Shown piece after piece: positions 42,465-51,956 of a stretch of 64,000 nt of DNA; within the stretch, counting starts at the first letter, position 1, and every line of letters starts with the position of its first letter. The notes beneath the pieces are model-generated. The model was not told where the DNA came from. It saw only the letters and a list, made by a program, of their open reading frames with translations, and did no database searches. This DNA comes from Nonomuraea sp. NEAU-A123 (lineage in GTDB: Bacteria > Actinomycetota > Actinomycetes > Streptosporangiales > Streptosporangiaceae): the NCBI RefSeq assembly GCF_018603905.1, contig NZ_JAHFZZ010000009.1, positions 248,001 to 312,000 of the forward strand, read 5' to 3'. Both the position numbers and the translations under genes were made by a program.

Positions 42465-44065
42465 CGCTGCAGGTTGCTGGTCCAGGCGTCGATCTTGGCC
42501 TGCCACCGCTCGGGGTCCTCCGGCCGGCCGGGGACGCCCGGCCGGGTCTGCCACGGCAGCGGCCCCGACTCGTGCCGGTACTCCACCCCGATCGCGGCCA
42601 GCCGCGGCAGGTGGGCCGCCAGCCGGACGCGGAAGTCGGCCAGGTCCCGGGCGGCCGGGCTCCACACCGTCTCCGCGAACGCCGCCACCCGCGGGAAGGC
42701 CATGTACTCCAGGCGCCGGTTGGAGTCGATCAGCTCGGTCCAGAGACCGCACTGCGACCCGAGGACCCGCGCCCCGGCCGGATCGTCGCGCAGCTCCTTC
42801 GGAACCGGGTCGAAGGCGTACACGTCCTCCAGCGTCAGCACGGTCCCGAACGGCACCGGCTCGTCCTCGCCCGGCCCCTGCCGGTAGTCGAAGTAGACGG
42901 AGGTGTTGGGGCAGGTGATCACGTCGTGCCCGGAGCGGGCCGCCGACACCGCCCCCAGGTCGCCGCGCCAGGAGGCCACCACGGCGCCCGGCGCGAGGCC
43001 GCCTTCCAGGATCTCGTCCCAGCCCACCAGCCGGCGTCCCCGCGCGGCCAGGTAGTCGTCGAAGCGGTGGATGAACCAGCTCTGCAGCTCGTCCTCGTCC
43101 CGCAGCCCGAGCTCGCCGATGCGGCGCTGCGCGGCGGGGCTGTCGCGCCACTGGTCCTTGCGGCACTCGTCGCCGCCGACGCACACGTACGGGCTCGGGA
43201 ACAGCTCCAGCACCTCGTCGAAGACGTTCTGGAAGAACGCGACCGTGCTGTCCTCGACGTTCAGCACGTTCACGCCGACGCCCCAGGTGGTGCGCACCTC
43301 CAGCGGGGTGTCGAGGTTGCCCAGCTCGGGGTAGGCGGCGATGGCGGCCTGGGTGTGGCCGGGCAGGTCGATCTCCGGCACGACCGTGATGTAGCGGCGT
43401 GCCGCGTAGGCGACGATCTCCCGCAGGTCGTCCTGGGTGTAGTAGCCGCCGTGCGGGCGGCCGTCCATGGCGCCGTTCCAGCCGGTCTGGCTCTCCTTGC
43501 GCCAAGCGCCGACCTCGGTCAGCCGGGGGTAGCGCTTGATCTCGACGCGCCAGCCCTGGTCGTCGGTGAGGTGCAGGTGCAGCATGTTGAGCTTGTGCAG
43601 CGCCATCAGATCGATGAAGCGCAGCAAATCATGCTTGGTCATGAAATGTCGGGCGACGTCGAGGATGCAGCCGCGCCACCCGAACCTCGGCTCGTCCTCG
43701 ATCAGGACGGCGGGCAGCACCAGCGGCCCGCCCGCTGACGCCTTCCTGAAGGCGGCGGCCGGGAGCAGTTGCCGCAGCGTCTGCGCCCCGTAGAACGCCC
43801 CCGCCGGGCCGCCCCCCTCGATCACGACGCCGTCGTCGGCCACGCTCAGCCGGTACGCCTCCGGTGCCAGATCGTCGCGGAGCCGGAGAGTGATCGTTCC
43901 CGAGCCCGGCCCCGGCAGCAGCTCGCCGCCGGCGACCGGGCTCAGCTCGCCCCGCAGCCAGGAGGCGACTCCGCCGAGCGCCGGTTCCGCGGTCAGAGCG
44001 GTGTCCCGGTCGAGGACGAACCGCCCCTGCCGGACCTCGTACCGGACGGGCTTGGGAACGATCAT
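42461..44065 (-). CDS. GH20 beta-N-acetylhexosaminidase, cytoplasmic
   Basis: The 534-aa enzyme starts at ATG 44065 behind GAAGAGAG. Residues ~1-120 are the GH20 cap domain, then a barrel with ILDVARHFM, LHLHLTDDQGWRVEI, VVPEIDLPGHTQAA and the catalytic pair in VGGDECRK (Asp299, Glu300). It should release terminal beta-GlcNAc or beta-GalNAc by substrate-assisted catalysis. There is no signal peptide, so imported oligosaccharides are the likely substrates. It is the last gene of the operon that begins at 51905. Confidence 0.95.
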   Translation of the reverse strand: MIVPKPVRYEVRQGRFVLDRDTALTAEPALGGVASWLRGELSPVAGGELLPGPGSGTITLRLRDDLAPEAYRLSVADDGVVIEGGGPAGAFYGAQTLRQLLPAAAFRKASAGGPLVLPAVLIEDEPRFGWRGCILDVARHFMTKHDLLRFIDLMALHKLNMLHLHLTDDQGWRVEIKRYPRLTEVGAWRKESQTGWNGAMDGRPHGGYYTQDDLREIVAYAARRYITVVPEIDLPGHTQAAIAAYPELGNLDTPLEVRTTWGVGVNVLNVEDSTVAFFQNVFDEVLELFPSPYVCVGGDECRKDQWRDSPAAQRRIGELGLRDEDELQSWFIHRFDDYLAARGRRLVGWDEILEGGLAPGAVVASWRGDLGAVSAARSGHDVITCPNTSVYFDYRQGPGEDEPVPFGTVLTLEDVYAFDPVPKELRDDPAGARVLGSQCGLWTELIDSNRRLEYMAFPRVAAFAETVWSPAARDLADFRVRLAAHLPRLAAIGVEYRHESGPLPWQTRPGVPGRPEDPERWQAKIDAWTSNLQR

Positions 44066-44076
44066 GAGCTCTCTTC

Positions 44077-46014
44077 CTACTGGCAGGTTATGGAGGCGTC
44101 GGCGAAGTCGGCATGGTCGGAGGTGGCGTTGTCGCCGCCGTTGGTCGCGACCAGCCGGACGTAGGTGGCGCCCTTCACCGACGCGGTGACCTTCCTGGCC
44201 GGCTGCGCGCCGGTGACGACGCCCGAATGGGCGACCCGGCCGCCGTCGGCCCAGACCTCGAGGTCGGCCGACCCCGCCGTGCCCACCTCGTCGTCGATCC
44301 CGGCCTGGAACTCCACGGTCGAGCAGCGGCCGGCGGTGTAGAACTCGATGTCGGCGGGCGCGTGGGCACCGAGCCCCTTGGCGTACTTGACCCCTTCGAT
44401 GGTGATCGGCTTGCCGTCTCCGGCGGCCTTCTCGCCGTTGCTGGTGTCCTTCTCGACCGGGCCGAAGTAGTTCGCGACGCGGGTCCAGGGCAGGTCGCTC
44501 AGGTACGTACGGCCGGATCCGGGCGCCCGCGCGACCTTGACGACGGCGGTGGCCGCGGTCTTGGCGGCGGTCGCGGTGATCTCGTAGTCCTTGAGCTCCG
44601 CTGCGGCGGGCGGGGTGACCGCCCACTTCACGGTGAACGTCTCGCCACCGTCCAGCCGCCCGGTCCTGGTGGCCGTCCGCGCCCTGGCCCGCCACCCCTC
44701 CGGTACGGCCAGCGCCACCTCGACGTCGCGCAGCCGGTCCGTGCCCCCGGTATTGGTGACCCTGGTGACGACCTCCCGTTCCACGCCCGGTTCCAGCACG
44801 GACAGGTGGTCCTCGCCCGGCCCGGTGGCCGGGTCCGTCTCCACCAGCACGGCGGGCGGGGCCTGCTCCCGGCTCACGCCCACCCGGTACAGCACGGATC
44901 CGTGGGCGGGCACCTGGGCCGCCAGGTCGCCCGCCGTGGTGGTGACCGCGCCGGTCCACAGCTCCTCGACGCGGTAGCGGGCGGGCTTCAGCCGGGTGGA
45001 GATCGTCGCCGCCCGGTCGCTCTCGTTGAACAGCAGGATCGCCTGATCCCCGTTGGCCAGGGGCTTGGCCAGCACGTGGTACCAGCCGTCGGAGGTCACG
45101 AACCGGCCCTGGACGCCCAGCGTGTCCTGGTCGACGGCGATCACCTTGGGGTTGGCGACGATCGCCGGCGGCGCCTTGGCCGGGTCGGCCTGGAGGATGA
45201 GCGGGGAGGCGCCGACGGCCCAGAGGCTGACCTGGGTGCGGTACTCGGCGTCGGTCATGCCGCCCCGGCCCGCCTGGATCAGGTCGGGGTCCGCCCAGCT
45301 TCCGGGGCCCGCGTACTCGGCTCTGAGCTGGTTGAACTCCCAGATGTCGACCATGTTCGAATAGCTATCGGAGATGGGCTTGTTGTAGACGTTGGTCCGC
45401 CAGGTGGTGGCCTTCGCGTCCTTGCCCCAGAGCCACGGCACGGTGCTGCCGTCCTCGTTGTTCATGGCGAACGCGATCGCGTCGCCGAGAGCCTGGCGCA
45501 TGCGCGGGTAGAGGGTCTGGGCGATCTGCTGGACGTTCTGGCCGGGGAAGTCGGCGGCCGGGATGTTGCACCAGTCGTACTTGACGTAGTCGACGCCCCA
45601 GCCCTTGACCTGCTCAGCGTCGGCGGTCTCGCTCTTGTAGGAGCCGGGGCCGCCGCCGGAGCACGCCTTGGTGCCCGCCGACAGGCTCAGGCCGAGCTTG
45701 AGCCCCTTGCCGTGCAGGTAGTCGGCCAGCGCCTTGACGCCGGAGGGGAAGCGGGTGGCGTCGGGGGCCAGCGCGCCGCCCGTACGCTGGGCGGCCAGCC
45801 AGCAGTCGTCGATGATGACGTGGCGGTAGCCGGCCGGGGCGAGCGGGGCCAGGGCATCGGCCGCCTGCCGTACGGACGCCTCCGAGACCGAGCAGCCGAG
45901 CGAACGGCTGCTCCAGCCCATCGGCGGCCCGCTCACGGCGTCACCGGAGGCGGGTAACTGCACTAAGGGCAGGGTGAGGAGGGCCGCCGCGAGGGCGGCC
46001 GTGGTTGTGCGCAT
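44077..46014 (-). CDS. Secreted GH27 alpha-galactosidase with NEW3 and NPCBM-type domains
   Basis: The 645-aa protein has a signal peptide (residues ~1-24), then a GH27 barrel: PPMGWSSRSLGC, HVIIDDCW, DYVKYDWCN with nucleophile Asp146, and ADPDLIQAGRGG with the acid/base Asp. A Greek-key domain follows, then a NEW3-like domain (~residues 400-500) and a C-terminal NPCBM domain (~505-645, ADIEFYTAGRCSTVEFQAGI) that binds carbohydrate. It should remove alpha-galactose outside the cell. It lies between PhoD and GH20 with about ten bases on each side. The exported state contrasts with the cytoplasmic GH36 and GH20 of the same operon. Confidence 0.94.
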   Translation of the reverse strand: MRTTTAALAAALLTLPLVQLPASGDAVSGPPMGWSSRSLGCSVSEASVRQAADALAPLAPAGYRHVIIDDCWLAAQRTGGALAPDATRFPSGVKALADYLHGKGLKLGLSLSAGTKACSGGGPGSYKSETADAEQVKGWGVDYVKYDWCNIPAADFPGQNVQQIAQTLYPRMRQALGDAIAFAMNNEDGSTVPWLWGKDAKATTWRTNVYNKPISDSYSNMVDIWEFNQLRAEYAGPGSWADPDLIQAGRGGMTDAEYRTQVSLWAVGASPLILQADPAKAPPAIVANPKVIAVDQDTLGVQGRFVTSDGWYHVLAKPLANGDQAILLFNESDRAATISTRLKPARYRVEELWTGAVTTTAGDLAAQVPAHGSVLYRVGVSREQAPPAVLVETDPATGPGEDHLSVLEPGVEREVVTRVTNTGGTDRLRDVEVALAVPEGWRARARTATRTGRLDGGETFTVKWAVTPPAAAELKDYEITATAAKTAATAVVKVARAPGSGRTYLSDLPWTRVANYFGPVEKDTSNGEKAAGDGKPITIEGVKYAKGLGAHAPADIEFYTAGRCSTVEFQAGIDDEVGTAGSADLEVWADGGRVAHSGVVTGAQPARKVTASVKGATYVRLVATNGGDNATSDHADFADASITCQ

Positions 46015-46024
46015 GAGGGTCCCG

Positions 46025-47569
46025 TCAGGCTGGGTGGAGCGCCGGATCGCCGGGCTCGATGACGAAGGAGCCGGAGGTGTAGGCGGGGGCGTAGGGCTCG
46101 GTGACGCGGGAGAGCGAGCGGAAGTCGACCTTCATCTCCTGCTCGGTGAGCTTGGCCCGCACATAGCCGCGGCGGCCGTTGAAGAACTTCACGTGCGGGT
46201 TCTCGTTGAGCAGCACCTGCGTGTTCGGGTACTCGTCCAGGCCGTTGCCGGCGCTGGTGACCGAGGTGGTGACGAGCTCGACGGCGACCGACTTGGACCC
46301 GGGATCCTGGTAGTCGCGCTTGATCTCGCCCGCCCAGTGCGAGTGCACGTCGCCGGTGAGCACGACGCCGTTGCGCTTGTAGTCGTCGATGGCGGCGGCC
46401 AGGCGGTTGCGGGAGGCGACGTAACCGTCCCAGCCCTCGTTGGAGTAGCCCTTGCCCTCGCCGTTGGTCCAGTCCATCTCCATGAAGAAGACCTGCTGGC
46501 CGAGCAGGTCCCAGGTGGCCTTGGAGCCGCGCAGCTCGCCGTCGAGCCAGGCCTCCTGGTCGGCGCCGAGGATGGTCCGGTTGGGGGCGAAGCGCTCCTG
46601 GCAGTCGGCGCCGACGGTGCCGCTCTTGCCGGTGCAGGCGTAGATGTCGCGGTACTGCCGGGTGTCCAACAGGTGCAGGTTGGCGATCGCGCCCCACCGG
46701 ATGCTCCGGTACAGCTTGAGCGAGGCCCCGTTCGGCTTCTGGGCGCGGCGCAGGGGCATGTTCTCGTAGTACGCCTGGAAGGCGTCCGCCCGGCGCTTGA
46801 GGAAGGGCGGGTCGGGCTGCTCGGGCACGTCGCCGGCCCAGGCGTTCTCGATGTCGTGGTCGTCCCACACCACCACCCAGGGGGCGATGGCGTGGGCTAA
46901 TTGCGACTCCGGGTCGGCCTTGTGCTGGGCGTGCCTGAGCCGGTATCCGGCCAGGTCGAGGCACTCTCCCCCGGCCTGGTCGCGCACCGGGTACTTGTAG
47001 TCGCCGTACTCGTAGATGTAGTCGCCGAGGAAGGCGATCAGGTCGGGCTGGTCCTCGGCCATCCGGCGGTACGGGGTGAACCAGCCGGTCTGGTAGTCGG
47101 CGCAGGAGGTGAACGACAGGTTGAGCGCGCGGCCGCGCGTGCCGCGGGCGGGGGTGGTCAGGGTACGGCCCACCGGGGAGATCTCGCCTGCCGCTTTGAA
47201 GCGGTAGAAGTACTCGGTGCCGGGGTTCAGGCCGTCGAGCTCGACGTGGACGCTGTGGGCCGCCTCCGGCCCGGCGGTCTCGACGCCGCGTCGTACGACA
47301 TGGCGGAAGCTCTCGTCCTTGGCGAGCTGCCATTCGACGGGGACCGGACGCGACGGCATGCCGCCGAGCCCGTCGAGGGCCACGGGGTCCATGGCCAGGC
47401 GGGTCCAGAGGACCACGCCGTCGGGGGCCGGCTCGCCGGAGGCGACGCCGAGCTGGAAGGGGTCGGAGATCGGGGCACGGCGGGCCACCGCGCGCACGGG
47501 TGAGGCACCCAGTGCGGCGGTCAGTCCCAGTCCGGCGCCCCCAGCGAGGAGTGAGCGCCGGCTGATCAT
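46025..47569 (-). CDS. phoD: PhoD-type alkaline phosphatase/phosphodiesterase, Tat-exported
   Basis: The 514-aa protein has a twin-arginine signal (MISRRSLLAGGAGLGL). The N-terminal PhoD_N domain covers ~residues 40-140. The metallophosphatase core carries FLGDYIYEYGDY, WDDHDIENAW and LTGDVHSHW, which bind iron and calcium in this family. PhoD cleaves phosphomono- and diesters outside the cell; in Bacillus it has been linked to wall teichoic acid turnover. Its ATG overlaps the TGA of a sugar-binding protein, so it is locked into a glycan operon. That context implies a phosphorylated glycan substrate rather than general phosphate scavenging. Confidence 0.94.
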   Translation of the reverse strand: MISRRSLLAGGAGLGLTAALGASPVRAVARRAPISDPFQLGVASGEPAPDGVVLWTRLAMDPVALDGLGGMPSRPVPVEWQLAKDESFRHVVRRGVETAGPEAAHSVHVELDGLNPGTEYFYRFKAAGEISPVGRTLTTPARGTRGRALNLSFTSCADYQTGWFTPYRRMAEDQPDLIAFLGDYIYEYGDYKYPVRDQAGGECLDLAGYRLRHAQHKADPESQLAHAIAPWVVVWDDHDIENAWAGDVPEQPDPPFLKRRADAFQAYYENMPLRRAQKPNGASLKLYRSIRWGAIANLHLLDTRQYRDIYACTGKSGTVGADCQERFAPNRTILGADQEAWLDGELRGSKATWDLLGQQVFFMEMDWTNGEGKGYSNEGWDGYVASRNRLAAAIDDYKRNGVVLTGDVHSHWAGEIKRDYQDPGSKSVAVELVTTSVTSAGNGLDEYPNTQVLLNENPHVKFFNGRRGYVRAKLTEQEMKVDFRSLSRVTEPYAPAYTSGSFVIEPGDPALHPA

Positions 47570-48906
47570 TTGACGGTCGCGTTCCCTTCCGTGACGGCCT
47601 GGTCCGCGGCCTGCTTGGGGTCGAGCTTGCCGAGGTACATCTCGTTGAAGATCTGGTTGAGCTTGGTCTCGAAGCCGGTGAACCCGGTGGTGACGGGCAG
47701 CGGGAACGTGGTGCCCTTCGATTCCTCGACGAACGGGGAGACGTCGAGCTTCTTGGTCTTCTGCCAGTAGTCGACGTAGCCCTGGGTGAGCCCGTTGAGC
47801 GCGGGGAAGATGTAGCCGTCGGCGGCCATCAGCTTCTGCGGCTCCTCGGTGCCGAGGTAGGCGGCCAGCTTCATCGCCTCCTGGGGGTGCTGGCTCTTGG
47901 CGTAGACGGCCTCCGACAGGCCGTTGAGGTTGACCGCGCGACCGGCCGGGCCCTCGGGCATGAGGGCGACGCCCACCTCGAAGTTCGCCTCCGGCGCGAC
48001 GTACGGCAGCAGCGCGTTGTTGGCCGGGAACATCGCCACCTCGCCCGCCTTGAACATGTCGGTGACCTTGCCGGTGGGCGGGTTCGTCTGGGTCGCGGGC
48101 GGCGAGACGTGGTACTTGTTCACCAGGTCGACGCCGAACCGCAGGGCCTGCACGGAGGCGTCGTCGTTGAAGGTGTACTTGCCGAACGGCTTGTCGAGCA
48201 GCTTGCCGCCGTTGGAGTTGACCCAGTTCATCCACTGGGTCTGGTAGTGGTTCCAGGAGGCGAAGCCGTAGGTCTTGACCTTGGCCGGGTCGAATCCGGG
48301 GTCCTCGGGGTGCTTGCCGGCCTCGTCCACGGTCAGCTTGCGCGCGGTCTCCAGGAAGGTGCCGGAGCCGTCGGGCTTCCAGGTGAGGCTGGCCGGCATC
48401 TCGACACCGGCCTTCTTGAACAGATCCTTGTTGTAGAGCAGGCCGACGATGCCCCAGTCCTTGGGAACGCCGTACAGCTTGTCCTGGTAGGTAAACGACC
48501 CGACCACCGTTGGATGAAATTTCGTGGTGTCGAGCTTGAGGGGCGACATGTCGGCCAGGACGCCCTTGGTGACGTACTCGGGGAACTGCGACGGCGTCAT
48601 CCAGAACACGTCCGGCGCCGTGCCGGCCACCGCGTCGGCGGTGAGCTTGGTCCAGTACTCGTCGTACGGCAGCAGCTCGATCTTGACGTCGATGTTCGGG
48701 TTGGCCTTCTCGAAGGCCGCCATGACCTTGTCGTAACCCACCTTCTGCTGGTCGTCCCAGAGCCGGTAGGTCAAGGTGACCTTGCCGCCGCCGGTGCCTC
48801 CGCCGTCGCCACCGTCGCCGCCCGAGCCGCAGGCGGTCAGGGTGAGCGTGGCGGCGGCCAGCAGTGTCACGGCATGGCGGAGCTCGCGTATGCGGGGGGA
48901 TCGCAT
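47566..48906 (-). CDS. Sugar ABC transporter substrate-binding lipoprotein of the GH36/PhoD operon
   Basis: The 446-aa lipoprotein has a basic start (MRSPRIRELRH), a hydrophobic stretch and lipobox LTAC, then a Gly-rich linker. The body is a family-1 solute-binding protein with TYRLWDDQQKVGYDKVMAAF and DVFWMTPSQFPEYV. It feeds the permeases encoded just upstream. Genes downstream for PhoD, GH27 and GH20, and GH36 upstream, point to a galactose- and hexosamine-containing ligand. Its stop overlaps the PhoD start. Confidence 0.93.
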   Translation of the reverse strand: MRSPRIRELRHAVTLLAAATLTLTACGSGGDGGDGGGTGGGKVTLTYRLWDDQQKVGYDKVMAAFEKANPNIDVKIELLPYDEYWTKLTADAVAGTAPDVFWMTPSQFPEYVTKGVLADMSPLKLDTTKFHPTVVGSFTYQDKLYGVPKDWGIVGLLYNKDLFKKAGVEMPASLTWKPDGSGTFLETARKLTVDEAGKHPEDPGFDPAKVKTYGFASWNHYQTQWMNWVNSNGGKLLDKPFGKYTFNDDASVQALRFGVDLVNKYHVSPPATQTNPPTGKVTDMFKAGEVAMFPANNALLPYVAPEANFEVGVALMPEGPAGRAVNLNGLSEAVYAKSQHPQEAMKLAAYLGTEEPQKLMAADGYIFPALNGLTQGYVDYWQKTKKLDVSPFVEESKGTTFPLPVTTGFTGFETKLNQIFNEMYLGKLDPKQAADQAVTEGNATVK

Positions 48907-48916
48907 ATGACCTCTC

Positions 48917-49726
48917 TTATTTGAGGCCGGTGAGGACCACCGACCGGACGATGTACTTCTGAAAGAAGATGAAGATCGCGATCATCGGCACCAGCGCGAT
49001 CAGGCCGCCGGCCATGATGAGGTTGTAGTCCACGCCGATGCCGCGGTTGAGGGTGGCGAGGGCGACCGTCATCACCTTGGTGTCGTCACCGCTGGTGATG
49101 ATCAGCGGCCACAGGAAGCTGTTCCACGACGAGATCACCGTGATGATCGTCAGCGTGCCGATCGCCGGACGGCAGAGCGGCAGCAGGATCCGGGTGAGGA
49201 TCTTCAGCGGCCCGGCGCCGTCGATCCGCGCCGCCTCTTCGAGCCCGGCGGGCAGCCCGCGGAAGAACTGCCGCATCAGGAAGATCCCGTACGGCGTGCC
49301 CAGCACGTACGGCGCCAGCAGGCCGTACCACGTGTTGACCAGGTGCAGCTCCCGCATGATCAGGAACAGCGGGATCATCGTGACGGCGCTCGGCACCATC
49401 ATCGTGGCCACGTACAGCCAGAAGAGCACCTCGCGCCCCCGGAAGCGCAGCCGCGCGAAGGCGTAGGCGGCGAACGTGGTGAACACCAGTTGGCCCAGCG
49501 TGAGCAGCGCGGTCATCAGCACCGTGTTGACCAGATATCGGGGAAAGTCGCCGCCGAGGAGCTTGGTCAGGTTGGCCGTGGTGGGCGGCAGGCCGGGCAC
49601 CCACGGCTCGGTCGAGTTGAGCTGGCTCTGGGTCTTGAACGCGGTCAACACCACGAGCAGATACGGGAAGACGGCGACGAAGGCGCCCAGGGTGAGCGTG
49701 CCGTAGAGCAGGATGCGCTTGGTCAT
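48917..49726 (-). CDS. Sugar ABC transporter permease (MalG type) of the GH36/PhoD operon
   Basis: The 269-aa protein has about six membrane segments and the EAA loop LEEAARIDGAGPLKILTRIL. It starts eight bases after the previous permease and ends ten bases before the binding-protein ATG. It makes the importer channel together with the protein at 49735-50610; no ATPase is encoded here. Confidence 0.94.
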   Translation of the reverse strand: MTKRILLYGTLTLGAFVAVFPYLLVVLTAFKTQSQLNSTEPWVPGLPPTTANLTKLLGGDFPRYLVNTVLMTALLTLGQLVFTTFAAYAFARLRFRGREVLFWLYVATMMVPSAVTMIPLFLIMRELHLVNTWYGLLAPYVLGTPYGIFLMRQFFRGLPAGLEEAARIDGAGPLKILTRILLPLCRPAIGTLTIITVISSWNSFLWPLIITSGDDTKVMTVALATLNRGIGVDYNLIMAGGLIALVPMIAIFIFFQKYIVRSVVLTGLK

Positions 49727-49734
49727 GTCGTCCC

Positions 49735-50610
49735 TCAGCTCATGTCATAGGTGGTGCGTTTGCCGAAGAACCTGACCTGCACCAGCGTCACGCCCAGGAT
49801 GACCGCGAAGAGCAGCATCGACAGCGTCGAGGCGTAGCCGAAGTCGAACTCCCTGAACGCGGTGCCGAAGATCTTGAAGTTGATGACCTCGGTGCTTTTG
49901 CTCGGCCCGCCGTTGGTCATCACGAAGACGGTGTCGAAGACCTGGAACGCGCCGATCAGGTTCGTCACCATGACGAAGAACATCGTGGGGTTGAGCAGCG
50001 GCAGCGTCACCCGCCAGAACCGCTGGCGCGGGGTGGCGCCGTCGGTGGCGGCGGCGTCGTAGAGCTCCTGCGGGATGCCCTGCAGCCCGGCCAGGAAGAA
50101 CAGCATGTTGTAGCCGGTGTACTGCCAGACGTTGACCAGCGCGACGGCGGGCAGCGCCCAGGTGGCGTCCGACAGCCAGTCGGGGCCGGTGACGCCGATC
50201 ACGGCCAGCGCGCTGTTGATCGCGCCGTCGCGCGGGTCGAAGATCCAGTTCCAGACCAGGCCCATGACGATCGGGGTGGCCATCCACGGCACGACGAACA
50301 GCGAGCGGAACACCCTGACGCCCTTGATCCGCTGGTTGAGCAGCAGGGCGAGCACCAGGGCCAGGACCGTCTGCAGGGGGATGCAGAGCAGCACGTACAC
50401 GACGGTGATCCACAGGGAGTGCCAGGACTCCCCGTCGCCGGCCAGGCGGCGGTAGTTGTCCAGCCCCGCGAAGGTCGGGGGCGACAGGAGCTCCCAGTGG
50501 AAGAAGCTCAGCACGAAGACGATGACCATCGGCAGTAGCAGGAAGGCGAGCACGCCCAGCAGGCTCGGGCCGATGAACAGGTAGGCGTGCCAGTCGCGCC
50601 GCCACCTCAC
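49735..50610 (-). CDS. Sugar ABC transporter permease (MalF type) of the GH36/PhoD operon
   Basis: The GTG at 50610 overlaps the GH36 TGA (GTGA) and gives 291 aa with about six membrane segments. The EAA loop reads LYDAAATDGATPRQRFWRVT. Longer open sequence in the same phase upstream is only the GH36 gene read out of frame. It is the partner of the MalG-type permease. Confidence 0.94.
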   Translation of the reverse strand: MRWRRDWHAYLFIGPSLLGVLAFLLLPMVIVFVLSFFHWELLSPPTFAGLDNYRRLAGDGESWHSLWITVVYVLLCIPLQTVLALVLALLLNQRIKGVRVFRSLFVVPWMATPIVMGLVWNWIFDPRDGAINSALAVIGVTGPDWLSDATWALPAVALVNVWQYTGYNMLFFLAGLQGIPQELYDAAATDGATPRQRFWRVTLPLLNPTMFFVMVTNLIGAFQVFDTVFVMTNGGPSKSTEVINFKIFGTAFREFDFGYASTLSMLLFAVILGVTLVQVRFFGKRTTYDMS

Positions 50611-51905
50611 GACGGATCCGTCCTGGTGGGGACCATCAGGCGCCTGGTCGTCTCCAGGCCCCAGTCGTCGAGCGCCGCGATCGGGTCGCTGGAGCCGCGC
50701 AGGCCGCCGGTGCCCTCGATGTGGTCGGCCCACTCCTGTCGGGCCTCCACCTCGGGGCGCAGGATGATGCAGTCGGGGTCGTTCACCCACCAGCGGGCGT
50801 GCAGGAACTCCCGGGCCGCGCCGGTGAGCCTGGCGCCGAGCTGCGACGGCTGGCTGATGTCGCCCGACTTGGGGTGCAGCGTGGGCGCGATGTCCGGGCT
50901 GACCCGCATGATGTCGACCAGGCCGAGGCTGGGCAGCATGGGCGCGCCGCAGCCGTGCAGAGTGGCGTCCGGGCCGGCGCCCTCGCGGATCAGCTCCAGC
51001 CCGCGCCGGTAGGCGGCGATCGGGTCCAGGTCCTCGTGCCTGCTGCCCGCCAGCGCCCCGGCGTAGATGTAGTCGAGCTTGAAGTGGCTGATGCCGTACG
51101 CGCTGAAGGTCTGGAACACCTCGATCAGGTGGGCGGCGGCGTCCGGGTGGGTGACGTCGAGGACGGCCAGCTCCTGGTCCCACATGTGGCCCGCGTGGGC
51201 GCCGCCGACCAGCCAGTCGGGGTGCTCGCGGAAGATCCGGCTGCGTTGGCCGACCAGGAAGGGGGCGGTCCACACGCCGGTCCGCCTGCCCGCCTCTCCC
51301 AGGGCCCCGGCCAGCTTGCGCAGGGAGCCGAAGCCGGGGCGCGGGTCGAGCCAGTCGCCGATCTCGGCCTCGTAGCCGTCGTCGATGAGGAACATGTCGG
51401 CGCCCAGGGCGTGCCGCTCCGACAGGTGGAGGTTGTCCAGGACGTCTTGCTCGGTGACCTTGCCCCAGTAGCCGTACCAGGTGCACCACATGGGCGGGAC
51501 CGCCGGGAACGCGGCGGGCGCGTACCCCTCGGCCATGCCGTCCGCCCAGTCTTCTAGGGATGCACCGATCAGGTGGCGTACCGGCCCGTTCGCGCTCACG
51601 ATCAGGCGGCCGCCCTCCTCGCGCGCCCGGATGGAGGGCACCTCCAAGGGGTTCGGCGCGGACCACAGCTCCATCGGCGCGCCGCCGCCGGGGTCGATCG
51701 CGAGCAGGCCCTCGCCCTGGAACACACCGGCGGGCACCGGGGTCTCGGGGCGGTAGGCGAGAATCTGGATGTTGCCGTCTGCGGGCCTGGGCGGCGTCTC
51801 GCCGAGGCGGTAGGCGCCGGTGGGGCTCCACGACTGCCAGCCGTGCTCGAAGACCCGGGCCTGCCCTGGCTGATGGACGACCTCGCCCACGTCTGCGAAC
51901 GACAT
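50607..51905 (-). CDS. GH36 family alpha-galactosidase (melibiase-like), cytoplasmic
   Basis: ATG 51905 with GAGGG upstream gives 432 aa without a signal peptide. GH36 signatures are WCTWYGYWGKVTEQDVLDNL, LIDDGYEAEIGDW, HFKLDYIYAG with nucleophile Asp278, and DIMRVSPDIAP with the acid/base Asp338. At this length it lacks the large N-terminal domain of many GH36 enzymes. It would split alpha-galactosides after import. It is the first gene of the operon, directly behind a promoter and a 29-bp palindrome shared with the divergent ROK gene. Confidence 0.92.
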   Translation of the reverse strand: MSFADVGEVVHQPGQARVFEHGWQSWSPTGAYRLGETPPRPADGNIQILAYRPETPVPAGVFQGEGLLAIDPGGGAPMELWSAPNPLEVPSIRAREEGGRLIVSANGPVRHLIGASLEDWADGMAEGYAPAAFPAVPPMWCTWYGYWGKVTEQDVLDNLHLSERHALGADMFLIDDGYEAEIGDWLDPRPGFGSLRKLAGALGEAGRRTGVWTAPFLVGQRSRIFREHPDWLVGGAHAGHMWDQELAVLDVTHPDAAAHLIEVFQTFSAYGISHFKLDYIYAGALAGSRHEDLDPIAAYRRGLELIREGAGPDATLHGCGAPMLPSLGLVDIMRVSPDIAPTLHPKSGDISQPSQLGARLTGAAREFLHARWWVNDPDCIILRPEVEARQEWADHIEGTGGLRGSSDPIAALDDWGLETTRRLMVPTRTDPS

Positions 51906-51927
51906 CAGACCCTCTATTCCTGTTGAT

Positions 51928-51956
51928 CTACTTACGAAGGAGCGCTTCATTAGTAG
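51928..51956. promoter_or_regulatory. 29-bp imperfect palindrome, candidate ROK operator
   Basis: CTACTTACGAAG and CTTCATTAGTAG flank five bases and match at 10 of 12 positions when folded. It overlaps the -10 box of the GH36 operon promoter, so binding by the divergent ROK protein would repress that operon. Confidence 0.6.
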
